From positions 968,014-1,007,121 of the forward strand of contig BFEA01000458.1 of assembly GCA_003427395.1 (NCBI GenBank): 39,108 nt of DNA, written 5' to 3'. Origin of the DNA: Chara braunii (lineage: Eukaryota > Streptophyta > Charophyceae > Charales > Characeae). The notes beneath the pieces were generated by a model. That model was not told the DNA's origin. It was given only the letters and a program-made list of their open reading frames with translations, and searched no databases. The stretch's first letter is position 1. Each line of letters opens with the position of its first letter. Shown here in pieces: positions 10,016 to 19,778 of the stretch. A program made the translations under genes and the position numbers.

Positions 10016-11108
10016 TGTGAGGAACAAGCCCTCAAGGGGCCCTATCAGACATCACATGTTCTGGGCTAAGGCCCCCAGCAAGCCGAGTGCCCGCCCTAAG
10101 TGAAGGCGGGCCTGAATATTCGTCAGAGGCCAAAACTCGACATTTTCATATGTGGGTATTCAGGCTCTTGCAGCGCACCAGTTGGTTGGGTAGATGCCTG
10201 AGCCTCACTAAGCTGCATCATACAGTTGGCCCAGGACTAGACAGTTGAGCCTGGGCACATACACACAAAGCAGGGCCGATACATTGGGAAGCAGACCATT
10301 GGCCTTTGGAAAAGCAGTACTGCCGACGCACCTGCCTGAGAGCCCTGCACAGATGCAGCAAACAACCCAAGTCCGGAGACTCCGGCCGTGCCCAACTGAC
10401 AAGGGACCAGGCCCTCAACTGTAGTCTTGGGCCTGCACGCAGGGTCTGAGGCCCAACCAGAAGTTACTGGAAGCTTCCAGCCAGGCCACACGCAGCACGC
10501 AGGAGGCTGCCACTTCCATAAAAGAAGTGAGGCAGCCCATGCCAGGCATTCTGGCCAGCTATGCGGAAGTGCTGCTGCGCTATCACTTGATGCTGCGCTG
10601 CTGCCAAGGGCACTGACGCGGCGCGTAGTGGTGAGGTGGGGCGCTGCAGGGCAGCGGGGCGCAGGCAGTCATAGCCGGGCTGCTGGGCGCCAGGGGGTAC
10701 AGCGGGGCGATCAGGTGGTCTTCAGGAAAGGAAAAGTGTGGGGTAATCAAGGTCTGACTGAGGGTGACGAGATACGTACCTGGTACATGAAGAGAGGTCA
10801 GCTATGGTGTTGACAGTCATGTGCGTTGGTCTTCGAGAGTCGAAGTGAGCCTGTTGCGTGAACCAGCTGTAGGTAGGATAGTCGGGCAGAGTACGCTGGG
10901 CGCTGGGCGCCAGTCAAAGAGGGGCAACTTTGGATACTGTGTTGGTGTGGCCTACGGGCTTGAACATTGGCTCAGTACTTCATTGTATTGCTCTATATGG
11001 ATGTAATCTCGGCGCATTTTGTACTGTCTACTTTGACACGACTACCTGGACATCTGTGTGATTTCACAAGTTGGTTTTCTGTATATCGTTCACACTCATA
11101 TTCCTTGC
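10016..11108 (+). repeat. 3' LTR of the gypsy element
   Basis: Full-length match to the 5' LTR, starting TGTGAGGAAC and ending TTCCTTGC before the GCATC duplication. It has single-base and small-indel differences spread along it and only one copy of the 26-bp unit. Confidence 0.93.
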
Positions 11109-11113
11109 GCATC
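11109..11113. repeat. Target-site duplication, right copy (GCATC)
   Basis: Identical to the five bases before the 5' LTR. It fixes the right boundary of the gypsy insertion. Confidence 0.85.
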
Positions 11114-11820
11114 CATTGAAGTACTTCACTCCCAGCCTCAACACCATCCACTGATTTGCATGCCTGCTTCCTTTTTTCTTTTCCAAATCTCTTTTGTGTG
11201 GGGTCCCACTTACCGAGGCAATAAGAGCATCCTCTCCCTAAGTGGTCCCGGTTGTTGAAGGTTCCGTCTATTGGTGGGGAGCGGCACCTGCTGAAAATTG
11301 GGTCCAGCATCCCTTTATGATACAACAATGAAGAAATTTGTTTGTTTGGGGGGTGCAAGAGCCCTTTAAAGAGCTTTGACGAGGGGTTATGAAGATTCCA
11401 TGCCTGTTGATGACCGTGACAGCAAGAGCTGACATGCATATGACTGAGTAAACAGGTCAGGACGGGAAAGAAGCCCTGGGGCCAAGTCCCACTTACGCTG
11501 ATTCTTCATTTCTGGCCGTTGATCTTTGAAATTTAGGGTAAGAAGCTGAGAATTGGGGTAAGGGGGACTTTGGCCCTGCTCATCTCCAGATGGGTGTGGG
11601 AGCTTGGCTGAGGGAGTTGTAGTGAAAGAGTTTTCGCGGGAATTTTTGGCTGAGGGAGTTTTTTGCTGAGAGAGGTTTGCTACAACATCTACGAATTTAC
11701 TACAAATTCAGGGACAACTGAAGTTGGTTTTGTTACATCTTGTTAACTGTTGGTATTTCGTTTGTTACATTGTGAACGGATTTGTTTTTCAATTTTGACT
11801 CGAGTAGATAAAGAATCACA
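11114..11820. other. Spacer between gypsy and Penelope-like element
   Basis: No gene is supported. It contains the core of repeat Y (11262-11313, minus orientation). A segment at 11595-11670 repeats GAGGGAGTT and AAAGAGTTT-like words that also appear just right of the PLE's other flank (18622-18665), a weak hint of shared flanking sequence. Confidence 0.5.
11262..11313 (-). repeat. Repeat Y, core fragment
   Basis: GTCTATTGGTGGGGAGCGGC, ACCTGCTG and GGGTCCAGC match the core of the Y family. The flanks do not extend the match far and there is no poly-A end, so this is a fragment. Confidence 0.65.
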
Positions 11821-12124
11821 AGTTATACTCAAAAGTAATGTAGTCGGAGTTTTACTTCTCACGAACATATACTTCATCCTACCTCCAAAGTAGGAGAGAA
11901 ATACTTAAAAAAATATGTCAAGAATAATTAAAAACTGTCGAAAGATATCAAACGTGTGACCATGGTGTCGGCACCAATTTTGTTGCTTAGCCATCCCGAC
12001 TATCCACGCGGTACTCCACTCGCCCAGATGCCAGATATTGAATCGACATTTCCACCTGTGTCCCTGGTCGAAGACTTGCAGTTGTCCTTGTCGTTTCTTT
12101 CAGCCACTGGGCGGCTCGGTGGTC
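11821..12124 (-). repeat. Left direct repeat (pseudo-LTR) of the PLE
   Basis: From AGTTATACTCAAAAGTAATG to the GGGCGGCTC...GGTC end it matches 18224-18621 at roughly 92% by eye. Relative to the right copy it lacks 95 bases (18266-18360), with the junction just after 11862. Confidence 0.85.
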
Positions 12125-12954
12125 CAGATGGTCAGGTAGATCGTCGTACCCTTTCCCCCCCTTTTTTTTTCATCACATCGCAGGCAGAACTTGGCCTCCG
12201 AGTGGCTGGTCGTTTCAGCTGTTCATCCCTTTGCCCCCGTGCAGCCTGAACACAGTCCTCAGAGATGCAGTTTTTCGAACAGTGCGGCCATCATAGGCCA
12301 GACCCTCCCTCCCTCCCTCCCTTTCTGCAACCCACTTCAAACTTTTCACAGAATAAACACTTGGTTACTCTAACCCACTCAACTCCGTGTAGGGTCATGA
12401 GAAGAACAAAAAGTAGAGCATCTGAGCTGGTATTTGCCTTTATTTTATACAAGAGGATGCCCACCGCGACTGCGGTGGGGACTAAGAGCAGGGGAACAAA
12501 AAAAAAAAAAAAAAAAGCTACGCCCACGGCATGCAGCGCGGCCCCNNGGAAATCAACTCTCTGAGTATGGTCACCACGGCCACGCCCACGGCAGACCTAC
12601 TCTTCGCCCACTGCTCCCTCTGTGGTGCCTCCCTGCTGCTCCCCNCCCCCCCCCCCCCCTCTTCTCATCCCGTTCCTCCTCCCGCCGGTCCCTCTCTTGC
12701 TCCTCGCGTTGCCCCTCCCCCCGTCCACTGCCCTGGTCCTCACCCTCCCATCCCCCCCCTCCCGCTCATCCCGTTTGTCCCCACCGCCTTTTTCTGACAC
12801 GGAAAAGCAACACGCGGGCCGCACGTGCTGTGCGCGTGCGGCGTCTGCGACAGACCCGAAAAAGAAAGTAGTTTTTTCTTTTGTTGAAGTAGTTTTTTTC
12901 CCCCTCGATTTGCAAATGTGATCCTTGCGCAGGAGCCATCCTAAACGAACTTTC
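12125..12954. other. Low-complexity, N-containing stretch
   Basis: No gene. It holds a pyrimidine run near 12152-12170, an (A)n tract at 12499-12516, ambiguous bases at 12546-12547 and 12645, and a long C-rich tract at about 12640-12800. The ORFs here are translations of homopolymers. Sequence quality is doubtful around the N positions. Confidence 0.6.
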
Positions 12955-13345
12955 CCTATGCAGGGCCTGCAAAACGACAAAAAAAAGGAAAACTCTTGCC
13001 ATTTTCTGCCTGAGGATCCAGTCTCATTTTAGAACATCTGGAGAGCTGCGGAGCGAACGCTTGGTAACCTCCACGTGCGCAAAAGACAAAAAAGATGGCA
13101 ATGTATTTCTCCGTGTTCTAGCAGTGGAAAGTAGTGCAGCGAGGCCCTCAGGCCAAAACGAAAACAGCGGGCGGGACAAAAGCAAACCTGCAAAACGACA
13201 GAAAAAAGAAAGAAAAGGAAAGAAACGAACAAAAGGAAACTGGCAAAACGACAAAAAAAAAAGAAACGAAACAAACGAACAAAAGGGAACCTGTGTATCT
13301 CCCCATGTTCCAGAGGAGAATTCAGTCCCATACGAACGACTCAAC
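12955..13345. repeat. Degenerate tandem array of module D
   Basis: About three imperfect units follow each other. Recurring words are GCAAAACGACAAAAAA-type purine runs, TTTCTCC(G/A)TGTTC, GA(G)GAT/AATTCAGTC(T/C)CAT and GTAGTGCAGCGAGGCCC. The same word order occurs once at 241-365. Unit length is roughly 100-140 bases; boundaries are not sharp. Confidence 0.5.
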
Positions 13346-13572
13346 GGGCCCCCGCAGTTGAATCGCGAACCCGCCAACCCGCAACAACTGCGGCGCTCCC
13401 CGTTGGGCCCAAGGCTGCCTGTCCCGCGCCGTTCCCAACACTGGATGCCGGTTCTCGCGAGAGCGTTACGCGAGACCCGCTATTCCCTTAAAGATAGTAA
13501 GGGATATTGTTCTGATGCTCATAGCAATCTTTTGTTCCGCAGCCCCGAAGGACGTATATTGCTTGGTTGTTT
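13346..13572. other. Unassigned sequence at the PLE 3' side
   Basis: No domain recognised. A direct repeat of about 25 bases built on TGTACTGATATCACTTCT occurs at 13580-13597 and 13630-13647, spanning the end of the RT reading frame. It suggests local duplication or a breakpoint at the truncated C-terminus. Confidence 0.4.
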
Positions 13573-14440
13573 TTAAACTTGTGTACTGATATCACTTCTT
13601 TCCCCAAATACTTCTACAGGATTTAAACTGTGTACTGATATCACTTCTACAGGATTCTCAGTCACGATGATTCTTGTTTCCAGATATTCAGCAACGTTGC
13701 TACCCCCGTCAGTCCTTTCCAGAATCAAGTCTTTGTGATAACAGTTCTTGATTCCTTCCAGTCTGTTCTCTGCTTGTTGACGAGCTCCAGGGTTACTATT
13801 CCTGTACCAGGTAACGAGCAACAACTCATCAATGAATCTTTGGCCTATTATCATATTCTTTTGTGAGCCCAGAGTTTCCAGGAAGCTATGTTCCCCCCTC
13901 ATGCATACAAGGCAAGCAAGAGAGGGGCTTGCATGCCCCCCCATTGATATCCCTTTCATCTGCTGCAAGATTTCGTTCAGTGATCTGAAGAAACAGTTGT
14001 TAAGCAAGAAACCGGTTAGTGTCCTGAGGTCTGAAAACCGAACCGACTTCCATCCTCCTTGCCCACCAGCCTTTCCAATTCTTGCTCCCTTCCCTCTGAT
14101 TTTTATCCTAGCCCAGTGTCGTCCTTTTTCCTTTTGCTCATGAAATATCCACCCTACTGCCCTCAAAACCTCATAGTAAACATTTCTTTAACGTCATAAG
14201 TTCTGAGCAAAGCTGAACAATCATCCCCAGTCTGTTTCAATTTTTTGTTAATTGTTTCAATGAAATTCAATCCCATTCTTCAACTTATTCGTTGCATCCA
14301 AATTGAAATGTCTCATTCGTGTTGTTTTAACGAGCAAATTAAGGACTTTTGTCAACATCCTTGAGGCCGACCTGATCGGGCTTGCTTATGACGGAGATAT
14401 GGGGCGTTTCTTGTCTAGGTCCTTATCTTTGCTCATAATA
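13573..14440 (-). pseudogene. PLE reverse transcriptase domain, broken
   Basis: RT that would copy element RNA. Reading down the minus strand: SKDKDLDKKRPISPS (about 14437-14390), a conserved block with MRHFNLDATNKLK, then after a frameshift near 14268 RTYDVKEMFTM (about 14200-14170; matches motif A, with its Asp). A further break follows near 14165, then WIFHEQKEKG, LLNNCFFRSLNEILQQ, MKGISMGGHASPSLACLVC (motif B) and QRFIDELLLV (motif C). These are the motifs of Penelope-like RTs (DVxxLFT, xMGSPLSP, YVDD). Motif C reads F-I-D-E where F/Y-x-D-D is expected, so one catalytic Asp is Glu. The open frame from 14166 ends at 13573, so the C-terminus looks truncated or replaced. Confidence 0.8.
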
Positions 14441-15303
14441 AACGCATGCTGGATTGATCCATCCTTGTTCCATTTTGCAATGCGGTGCAACTTTCCACGT
14501 TTGTACTCTCTCTTCATTCTCTGCATCACCCTCTTCGCATTTCTGATGCTTGGGGTTGTCGTTAAACATTTTCCTCATGCCCCGACTGTATAGTACAGGA
14601 CACTCGATCAGGGTCTCTCCAGGGTTTCTATCGACTGGTGACATTACTAGTCCATCAAAAGCCCCCTTGATTCCCTTCACACATTCGACAAACACGCAGT
14701 CAGAACTTCTTGGTGGGCCAACCCAGTGTATTTTTGTAGGGTTCAGCCGCACCCTGCTCAGACAACACCCAATCCTTCTCAAAGGTTCAACAGTCGATTC
14801 AGATGCTGTGGTGATCTTTGTTAGATAGTTCATTCTCCTTGGATGTGGGACATTCCTTGAATTGAAAAGAAAAGGATGGACCTGTGGTACTTCACTTAGC
14901 CTGACCCGAACATGCCCGTCCGTCCTGGGCAAGTCATAGTCCCCACAACAGCATTCGCCCTCTTTCCTGGCATAATGCTTGTGGTTATGCAGCAAGTCTG
15001 CAACTGACCTGGCTTTTGTCCAAATCACCCTCAGCTTGTTCTGCAACAGGTCCAGTAGGTTAGTATCAGGTACCCCTTCCCTTATCCATTCACATAGTTC
15101 GTTTCTAACTTCCGTCTTGTCTATTGTCTCACAAAAAGGAAGTTTAACCACCAATCTCATCTTAGGATTAATTTCAATCCTTCTTTTTAGTTCCCTACTG
15201 ATAATCCCTCTCACGATTTGTCTTCCTTTTCTTGTATCAACACCTTTCATTCCTTTAAGCATGTCATACAGTTCTGCAGTTTCTTTGTACTGCAATTCTT
15301 TCC
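14423..15303 (-). pseudogene. PLE middle region between nuclease and RT
   Basis: A 290-codon open stretch that begins with TTG, not ATG, so it is part of a longer reading frame and not a separate gene. It contains KTEVRNELCEWIREGVPD, a segment RVIWTKARSVADLLHNHK comparable to the conserved block before PLE RT domains, and a Cys/His cluster (ECCCGDYDLPRTDGHV) that may bind metal. Later words such as FVECVKGIKGAFDGL and SPVDRNPGETLIECP belong to the start of the RT fold by position. The stop at 14423 is followed by RT sequence in another frame, so a frameshift separates them. Confidence 0.65.
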
Positions 15304-15815
15304 TTTTCCACAGAGCCCTCAGTAATTATAAAATTTCAGACTTCTTTCGATCCGCTTTCGATCTATTTTTAATTAGGCATTCCAAAGCTAGGAAGATTTT
15401 CATGCCTGGCCGGGCACCCGGGCGTGAAAAAAATAAAAATAAAAAAGAGTTTTTTTTTTTTTTTTTGCCTGTCTGCGCTCTCCCAGAGGACCCCAAATCC
15501 GGGCTCCTTTCATTTTTTGAGAGTTGGCTGTCAAGGGGGGGGAAGGGGGGTATAAATTGTTTTTAAGGGGGCTAAGGGGGTTTAAAGGGGGGACCCTTAG
15601 TGTGATTTTGTTATTTGTTTTTTTATCTCCGATTCGGTGAGGAATTTTGATGTGACCCTCAGCCAAAAGTTGTTTGTACTGCAATTCTACACAACATATT
15701 TGTTTTTCGGAATTTTTTTGCTTTCGTTTTTTTTTTTTTTTGCGCTGGGGCTGCCTGGAACCTTGCCCGGGGGTCATGCCCGGCCAGGCACCCGGGCGCC
15801 CGGAAAAATAACCTA
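15304..15815. other. Nested insertion(s) in the PLE reading frame
   Basis: Here the PLE protein reading is lost and replaced by homopolymer and GC-rich DNA. TTTGTACTGCAATTCT occurs at 15288-15303 and again at 15673-15688, and CATGCC(T/C)GGCC(G/A)GGCACCCGGGCG occurs at about 15401-15425 and 15776-15800. The two repeat pairs have almost the same offset (385 and about 376). A+T runs (15441-15462, 15725-15742) next to GC-rich blocks look like SINE-type retroposon ends on the minus strand. Insertion with a 16-bp target duplication is the simplest reading; a partial tandem duplication is the alternative. Confidence 0.5.
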
Positions 15816-16540
15816 CTTCCAAAGTCCATTTCCTACCTCCTTCGGTCCTTCTTTTTGCATCTTTTAACAGCATCCGCTCTTCCCCCACTGTGATTTTGCT
15901 ATCCCCATATACCAACGAGATGATACTCCACCCATTTGCCCATCTATTCCCGGATCGTTCTCAATGACTAGGGGTCTAGATTTCCCCTTCGCACGATTGA
16001 GAATCATCGTTAAACTCACCATTGGTTCCATCTCGTTCGTTTGGAAGACTAGGGGAGCATTCACGGGATTCGTTAGCCAGTTGCTTGATGCATTTTTCCT
16101 TCTCGAACGTCTCGGTCTCTTTCTGTTATTTTGCCGTTTCATATTCAAACACGGGTTTTCACTTCCAATCACCATCTTCTCTCTCAGTAGGAGATCAGAC
16201 TTCCCACCAAACCATAATGAAATCGGGATGTAGGATGAAGTGTCCTTCTTCCTAAGCCATTTATGCACCTTAAAGACGGATCACTTCTTAGCGTTCAGTT
16301 TGTGCTCCATCCATCGTTCCCGCAGGCTTCGCTCAGTCTGCCCTATTGACATCTGCTTAAAGAAAGGTGAAATGAGTACATAAACGCATGACTCTGCACT
16401 ACAGAGTTTCTGCAATTCACTATCGGTCATACTACCCCAGTACTTCACGAAAGTCCACCCCCAACTCAAAAATCCAGGGAGACAAGCAAGAATCACAGAC
16501 GCTTTGAATAACGATTACACATCGCCGATCAATGTCCTAT
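15807..16540 (-). pseudogene. PLE GIY-YIG endonuclease domain, one internal stop
   Basis: The nuclease would nick target DNA to prime reverse transcription. Minus-strand reading from 16496: CVYVLISP, then SIGQTERSLRERWMEH, matching the GIY ... YIG(Q)T ... R ... H core, with the usual G-I-Y replaced by C-V-Y. A TGA at 16281-16283 interrupts the frame. The same frame continues as KVHKWLRKKDTSSYIPI and LWFGGKSDLLLREKMVIG followed by PCLN, which fits the C-terminal half with the catalytic Glu (REK) and the P-x-LN end. After it comes a basic linker and KDAKRRTEGGRKWTLEVGYF, where the nested insertion begins. Position N-terminal to RT is the key architectural point. Confidence 0.72.
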
Positions 16541-17815
16541 CATTATTGTGTGTCTCCTTGAGCCTAAAACTCAACTTTCGAAGGAGCCGCGACAGGCTGT
16601 GCTTAGAGATGCTTAGTTCCCCAAGACGTTGCCCTCATTGTCCTCCTCGGATTCATCCCTATCAGCCGCGTTGCCTTCCTCTTCATCCATTGGTTCCTCG
16701 CATTCATCCTCCGTACTGTTCACCATTTTAGTAAACTGGTCCGTGTCCTGCTTGGCTAGTTACCAGGGGCCTCTGTCCTTCCTGTCGCATCTCACGCCCC
16801 GATTCATGCACATCGCCTTGATTTCCTTGGTAGTTTTTGGCCATGTAGTGGTCCAGCCTGGACCTCATGTATTCCACTACTTCGTTCTGCGTCCCCTTCC
16901 CTTTCTCTCTTCTCCGATCCTCCTCCTCAATCGATTCCTTGTCGGCGTTCTGATCTATAGTAGCTACTTCAGTAGTATCACTCTTCCTCAAGGTAGATTT
17001 TGAAGTGTCGATTCCCTTCATCAGAGCTTGTAGCATGTCCTTGATTTCGTCAAGCTTCGCATCCTCTGCTGCGTTCACGACGCCTTCGTGTCGAATCCCC
17101 ATATGCGAATTCTCCCTGGTCTTCTCCTTGCCTCGAGTGTCTTCGTCATCAGAGATGTTTATTCGCAGCCGGTGGATTTTCACCTCACCTCTGGCTCTTC
17201 TTGATCTAGACTTCGACCTTGATCTAGCAATCAAGGGTGAACCGAAATCCCGCTTCCGCTTCTCGCTTCTCCCTCCCTCTTCACATTGTTCCTCCTTAAC
17301 CACCTTCTTTCCTTTCACATCAAGCACCACCAATGCTTTCCGATCCACGTCTTCCAACTTGTCCGCAATTTTCTTCAAAGATCCACCAAAGGTGCTTGCA
17401 ATCCAGGCCTTGATCCTAGCCTCGTTGTCGTCGCTACTCCCTTTCCCTTTCCCTTTCTTACCTCCTCCTTTCGACGATCCCCTCCACTAGATTCTATGAC
17501 TTCTTCGATGACTCCGCAAGATCCCTCGATTTCCACTTCTCAATTAGCTTGAGATGTTCCTTCGTGAACCAGGCTCGCTGTCCTGGTCCCGGGAACGAGT
17601 TCGCACTTGGTTGGCGCTGTCCGTAATTCCAACTAGGCGGTGGTGGAGGCTGCCATCCATACCCCGGTGGGTAATAGCTTGCATGTGCCGTCGGCATCTG
17701 CATGTTCGGTTGTGCAGCAACAGGCACCGTCATCATTTGCATCGGTTGTGTAGGTACTTGCAGGTTGGTAGGAGTGGTTTCCTGGTGGAGTCTGCATCCC
17801 GACAGATTTCTCCAT
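16541..17815 (-). pseudogene. PLE N-terminal region (Pro/Gly-rich, then basic and acidic)
   Basis: Minus-strand open stretches (17742-17494 and 17378-16728, in different frames) give first a Met/Pro/Gly/Tyr-rich part (PPGYGWQPPPPPSWNYG), then GQRAWFTKEHLKLIEKWKSR, and a long charged part with an Arg/Ser tract (ARSRSKSRSRRARG), acidic runs and a coiled-coil-like helix (EDAKLDEIKDMLQALMKGID). A further acidic stretch with an ATG near 16726 links towards the nuclease. I know no domain here. By composition it could bind nucleic acid in a Gag-like way (inference). Frame changes near 17450 and 16730 show it is broken in this copy. Confidence 0.5.
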
Positions 17816-18223
17816 CTAGTCGCGATTACACCCCGACCACCTTCCTCTGCCCCTGCCCCTGCCTTGCGCGTACATGCGCCTTAGTAACCAAAGAGTACAA
17901 TTAAGAGAGATCTGCAACTTCGTCCAGGTACGGAGGTATGTCTGTCGATCCGATGCTCGGCTTCCTCCCTCGTCGATGGAGCAAACGCGCTTACACCGAT
18001 CCGATCAATAATAAAAGCGATAATCATAAAAAATCATAAAGATAAAAATTATTAAAATTACTCTCCTCAAATGAAATACACGAAGTCGCACATCGCGATA
18101 TATCACACAGCAAGTATGTGATCACGCAGCAAGCGTGTAATCACGCAGCAAGCATGCAATCCCGATGGCACCGAGCAAGCGTTCCAAAGCACTACTGCAA
18201 TGTCGTTCGCTCGGTTCAATATG
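17816..18223. other. PLE 5' untranslated region
   Basis: No coding signal. It contains an AT-rich segment (about 18005-18060) and a short 19-bp tandem array (18102-18158) just before the right direct repeat. Confidence 0.45.
18102..18158. repeat. 19-bp tandem repeat, three units
   Basis: Three consecutive 19-base units of the form ATCACGCAGCAAGCNTGTA, starting at 18102, 18121 and 18140, with a decayed trace after them. Inside the PLE leader. Confidence 0.85.
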
Positions 18224-18621
18224 AGTTATACTCAAAAGTAATGTAGTCAGAGTTTTACTTCTCACAGATCAACCACACCACAGTCGGGACGTAAAAACAC
18301 TCGTCCATCACAACCCTTGTACTCCGCTGCTCAAGCCGTGGCGAGACTCTTTCCTCTCGCGAATGTATACTTCATCCTACCTCCAAAGTAGGAGAGAAAT
18401 ACTTAAAAAATATGTCAAGAATAATTAAAAATTGTCGAAAGATATCAAACGTGTGACCATGGTGTCGTCACCAATTTTGTCGAGTAGCCATCCTGGCTAT
18501 CCATGCGGTACTCCAGTTGCCCAGATGCCAGATATTGAATCGACATTTCCACCTGTGTACCTGGTCGAAGGCTTGCAGTTGTCCTTGTCGTATCTTTCGG
18601 ACACTGGGCGGCTCTATGGTC
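18224..18621 (-). repeat. Right direct repeat (pseudo-LTR) of the PLE
   Basis: The longer copy of the flanking repeat. It includes 95 bases (18266-18360) missing from the left copy. It lies upstream of the element's reading direction, where promoter function would be expected. Confidence 0.85.
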
Positions 18622-19352
18622 GATGAGGGAGTCTTGGAGAAAGAGTTTGCAGAGAGATTTTGACGGAGGGATTTTGACGAAGGGATCCCAAAAGGCCAAA
18701 CATGTTGCAGAATGTGAACAGAGGAAATGTCCACCATCCATGAAAATGAGATTGCCATGTTCTCCTTATGTTTGTCGGGGATAAGTAACCGGGCTGGGAA
18801 CCCCTAGAATATAAAGGGGCTGTGTATTATAAAAAATAAAATAAAAAACTTAAAAAAAGATTGTCAAAGAATAATATTGTATTTTGGAGCTTTACTCTCA
18901 AGGAAAAGAATACATCATTAAGGTAGCGTATAGCCAAACTTGCACCACACAGTCCTTCTACTCCAATTCCGACTATCCATGAAGTTTTGTAGTAATCAGT
19001 AAAGTAGAACAAAATAACATGCAAGGTTACCGTGAAGATGAAACTCAAACCACAAGCACATTGTGCTCTCACAGGTCAGCATTAACTCCAAGGCGGGACT
19101 CGCGGGACAATGAGCAGAAATGATTGGGCAATCATCATACATGTACAACATATTACAAGTATCGAAGACCCTTAACGAAAAAACAAACAACCCTTGATGT
19201 GACTAGGCGTTCTATTTGGTGGACGTCTGAACCAAGCAAACCTTGACAGTTCAGACCTGCACCAAACAACAACATTGACAACTGTAAAAGCTTGCAATGT
19301 AGGTCACTTCGCCGGTCGACTGGACCTATGCCTACCGGTAGCTTGCACTTCT
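18622..19352. other. No gene recognised
   Basis: AT-rich spacer with A/T runs near 18828-18860. The word AGAATATAAAGGGGCTGTGT (18806-18825) matches the hairpin loop at 1884-1903 with one mismatch. Minus-strand ORFs here show no domain. Confidence 0.5.
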
Positions 19353-19453
19353 GTCTTCAGCCGGATCGAAAGTCTGGTCATGATAGCTGCATCTGAACTG
19401 AAAGTTGCCCCAAATGTAGCGATAGTGACCCGGCGTTCTATTTGGGTGAAGAC
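19353..19453. mobile_element. Palindromic ~101-bp fold-back element, copy 1
   Basis: It begins GTCTTCA and ends TGAAGAC, perfect inverses, and the two halves are roughly 70% complementary along their length. It matches the copies at 24574-24674 and 31971-32083. It has no coding capacity. This copy is the most diverged of the three. Confidence 0.8.
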
Positions 19454-19606
19454 GATATAGCCTACACTCAAACCCCTACCGCCAATACCACATAGTCCAA
19501 TGCTGCTCTGCTGCAAGGTCAACCAATGAATGGGCATCGCTGGCGCCCTCATGCCAAAGACCAACTACGCAAGTCTAACCCACCCACGCCCCCCCCTCAC
19601 ACGCCA
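19454..19606. other. Spacer before CT microsatellite
   Basis: Nothing recognised. Confidence 0.4.
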
Positions 19607-19685
<79 letters not shown>

Positions 19686-19765
19686 NNNNNNNNNNNNNNN
19701 NNNNNNNNNNNNNNNNNNNNNNNNNNNNNNNNNNNNNNNNNNNNNNNNNNNNNNNNNNNNNNNNN
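19607..19765. repeat. (CT)n microsatellite running into an 80-base N gap
   Basis: An uninterrupted CT run (about 19610-19685) ends in N from 19686 to 19765. The gap is likely where assembly failed inside the repeat, so the real length is unknown. ORFs crossing it are artefacts. Confidence 0.95.
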
Positions 19766-19778
19766 CCACATGTCAGCG

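Larger units (their letters stand above)
2061..11108 (+). mobile_element. Complete Ty3/gypsy chromovirus, inactivated
   Basis: A 9048-bp LTR retrotransposon with two LTRs, tRNA primer site, leader, gag, protease, RT, RNase H, integrase, chromodomain-like tail and polypurine tract in canonical Ty3/gypsy order (PR-RT-RH-IN). The perfect GCATC duplication shows it integrated as a unit with no rearrangement of its ends since. Gag-pol carries at least five in-frame stops and several frameshifts, so this copy cannot encode its own machinery. By eye the LTRs are roughly 95% identical, which indicates an insertion of moderate age. The GPY module after the integrase core and the C-terminal chromodomain-like segment place it among chromoviruses (inference from domain order, no phylogeny run). 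Confidence 0.95.
11821..18621 (-). mobile_element. Penelope-like retroelement (GIY-YIG + RT) between direct repeats
   Basis: A 6.8-kb unit whose coding parts all read on the minus strand: basic/acidic N-terminal region (about 17815-16541), GIY-YIG endonuclease (about 16496-16130), a Cys-containing middle region (15303-14423) and an RT of the Penelope/telomerase-like type (about 14437-13573). It is flanked by direct repeats of 304 bp (11821-12124) and 398 bp (18224-18621). Paired direct repeats are typical of PLEs (pseudo-LTRs). The nuclease lies N-terminal to the RT, as described for the Chlamys/Naiad type of PLE, not C-terminal as in classical Penelope. The copy has stops, frameshifts and a nested insertion, and the sequence between the RT end and the left repeat (12125-13572) looks unrelated. 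Confidence 0.78.

Noticed and set aside
10208-10813. Overlapping ORFs on both strands in the 3' LTR
   Set aside because: LTR sequence without a domain; not conserved in frame between the two LTRs.
13832-14143. Plus-strand ORF of about 100 codons
   Set aside because: Antisense of the PLE RT motif B/C region.
16504-17552. Long plus-strand open stretches over the PLE N-terminal region
   Set aside because: They are the complement of the charged, Arg/Ser-rich minus-strand frames, and no domain is visible in them.
18102-18158. CRISPR-like array
   Set aside because: Units are contiguous 19-mers without spacers; a plain tandem repeat in a eukaryotic element.
11821-18621. Ordinary LTR retrotransposon or DIRS element
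   Set aside because: The direct repeats lack TG...CA ends, no PBS or PPT is seen, and the RT motifs are Penelope-like with a GIY-YIG nuclease, not integrase or tyrosine recombinase.
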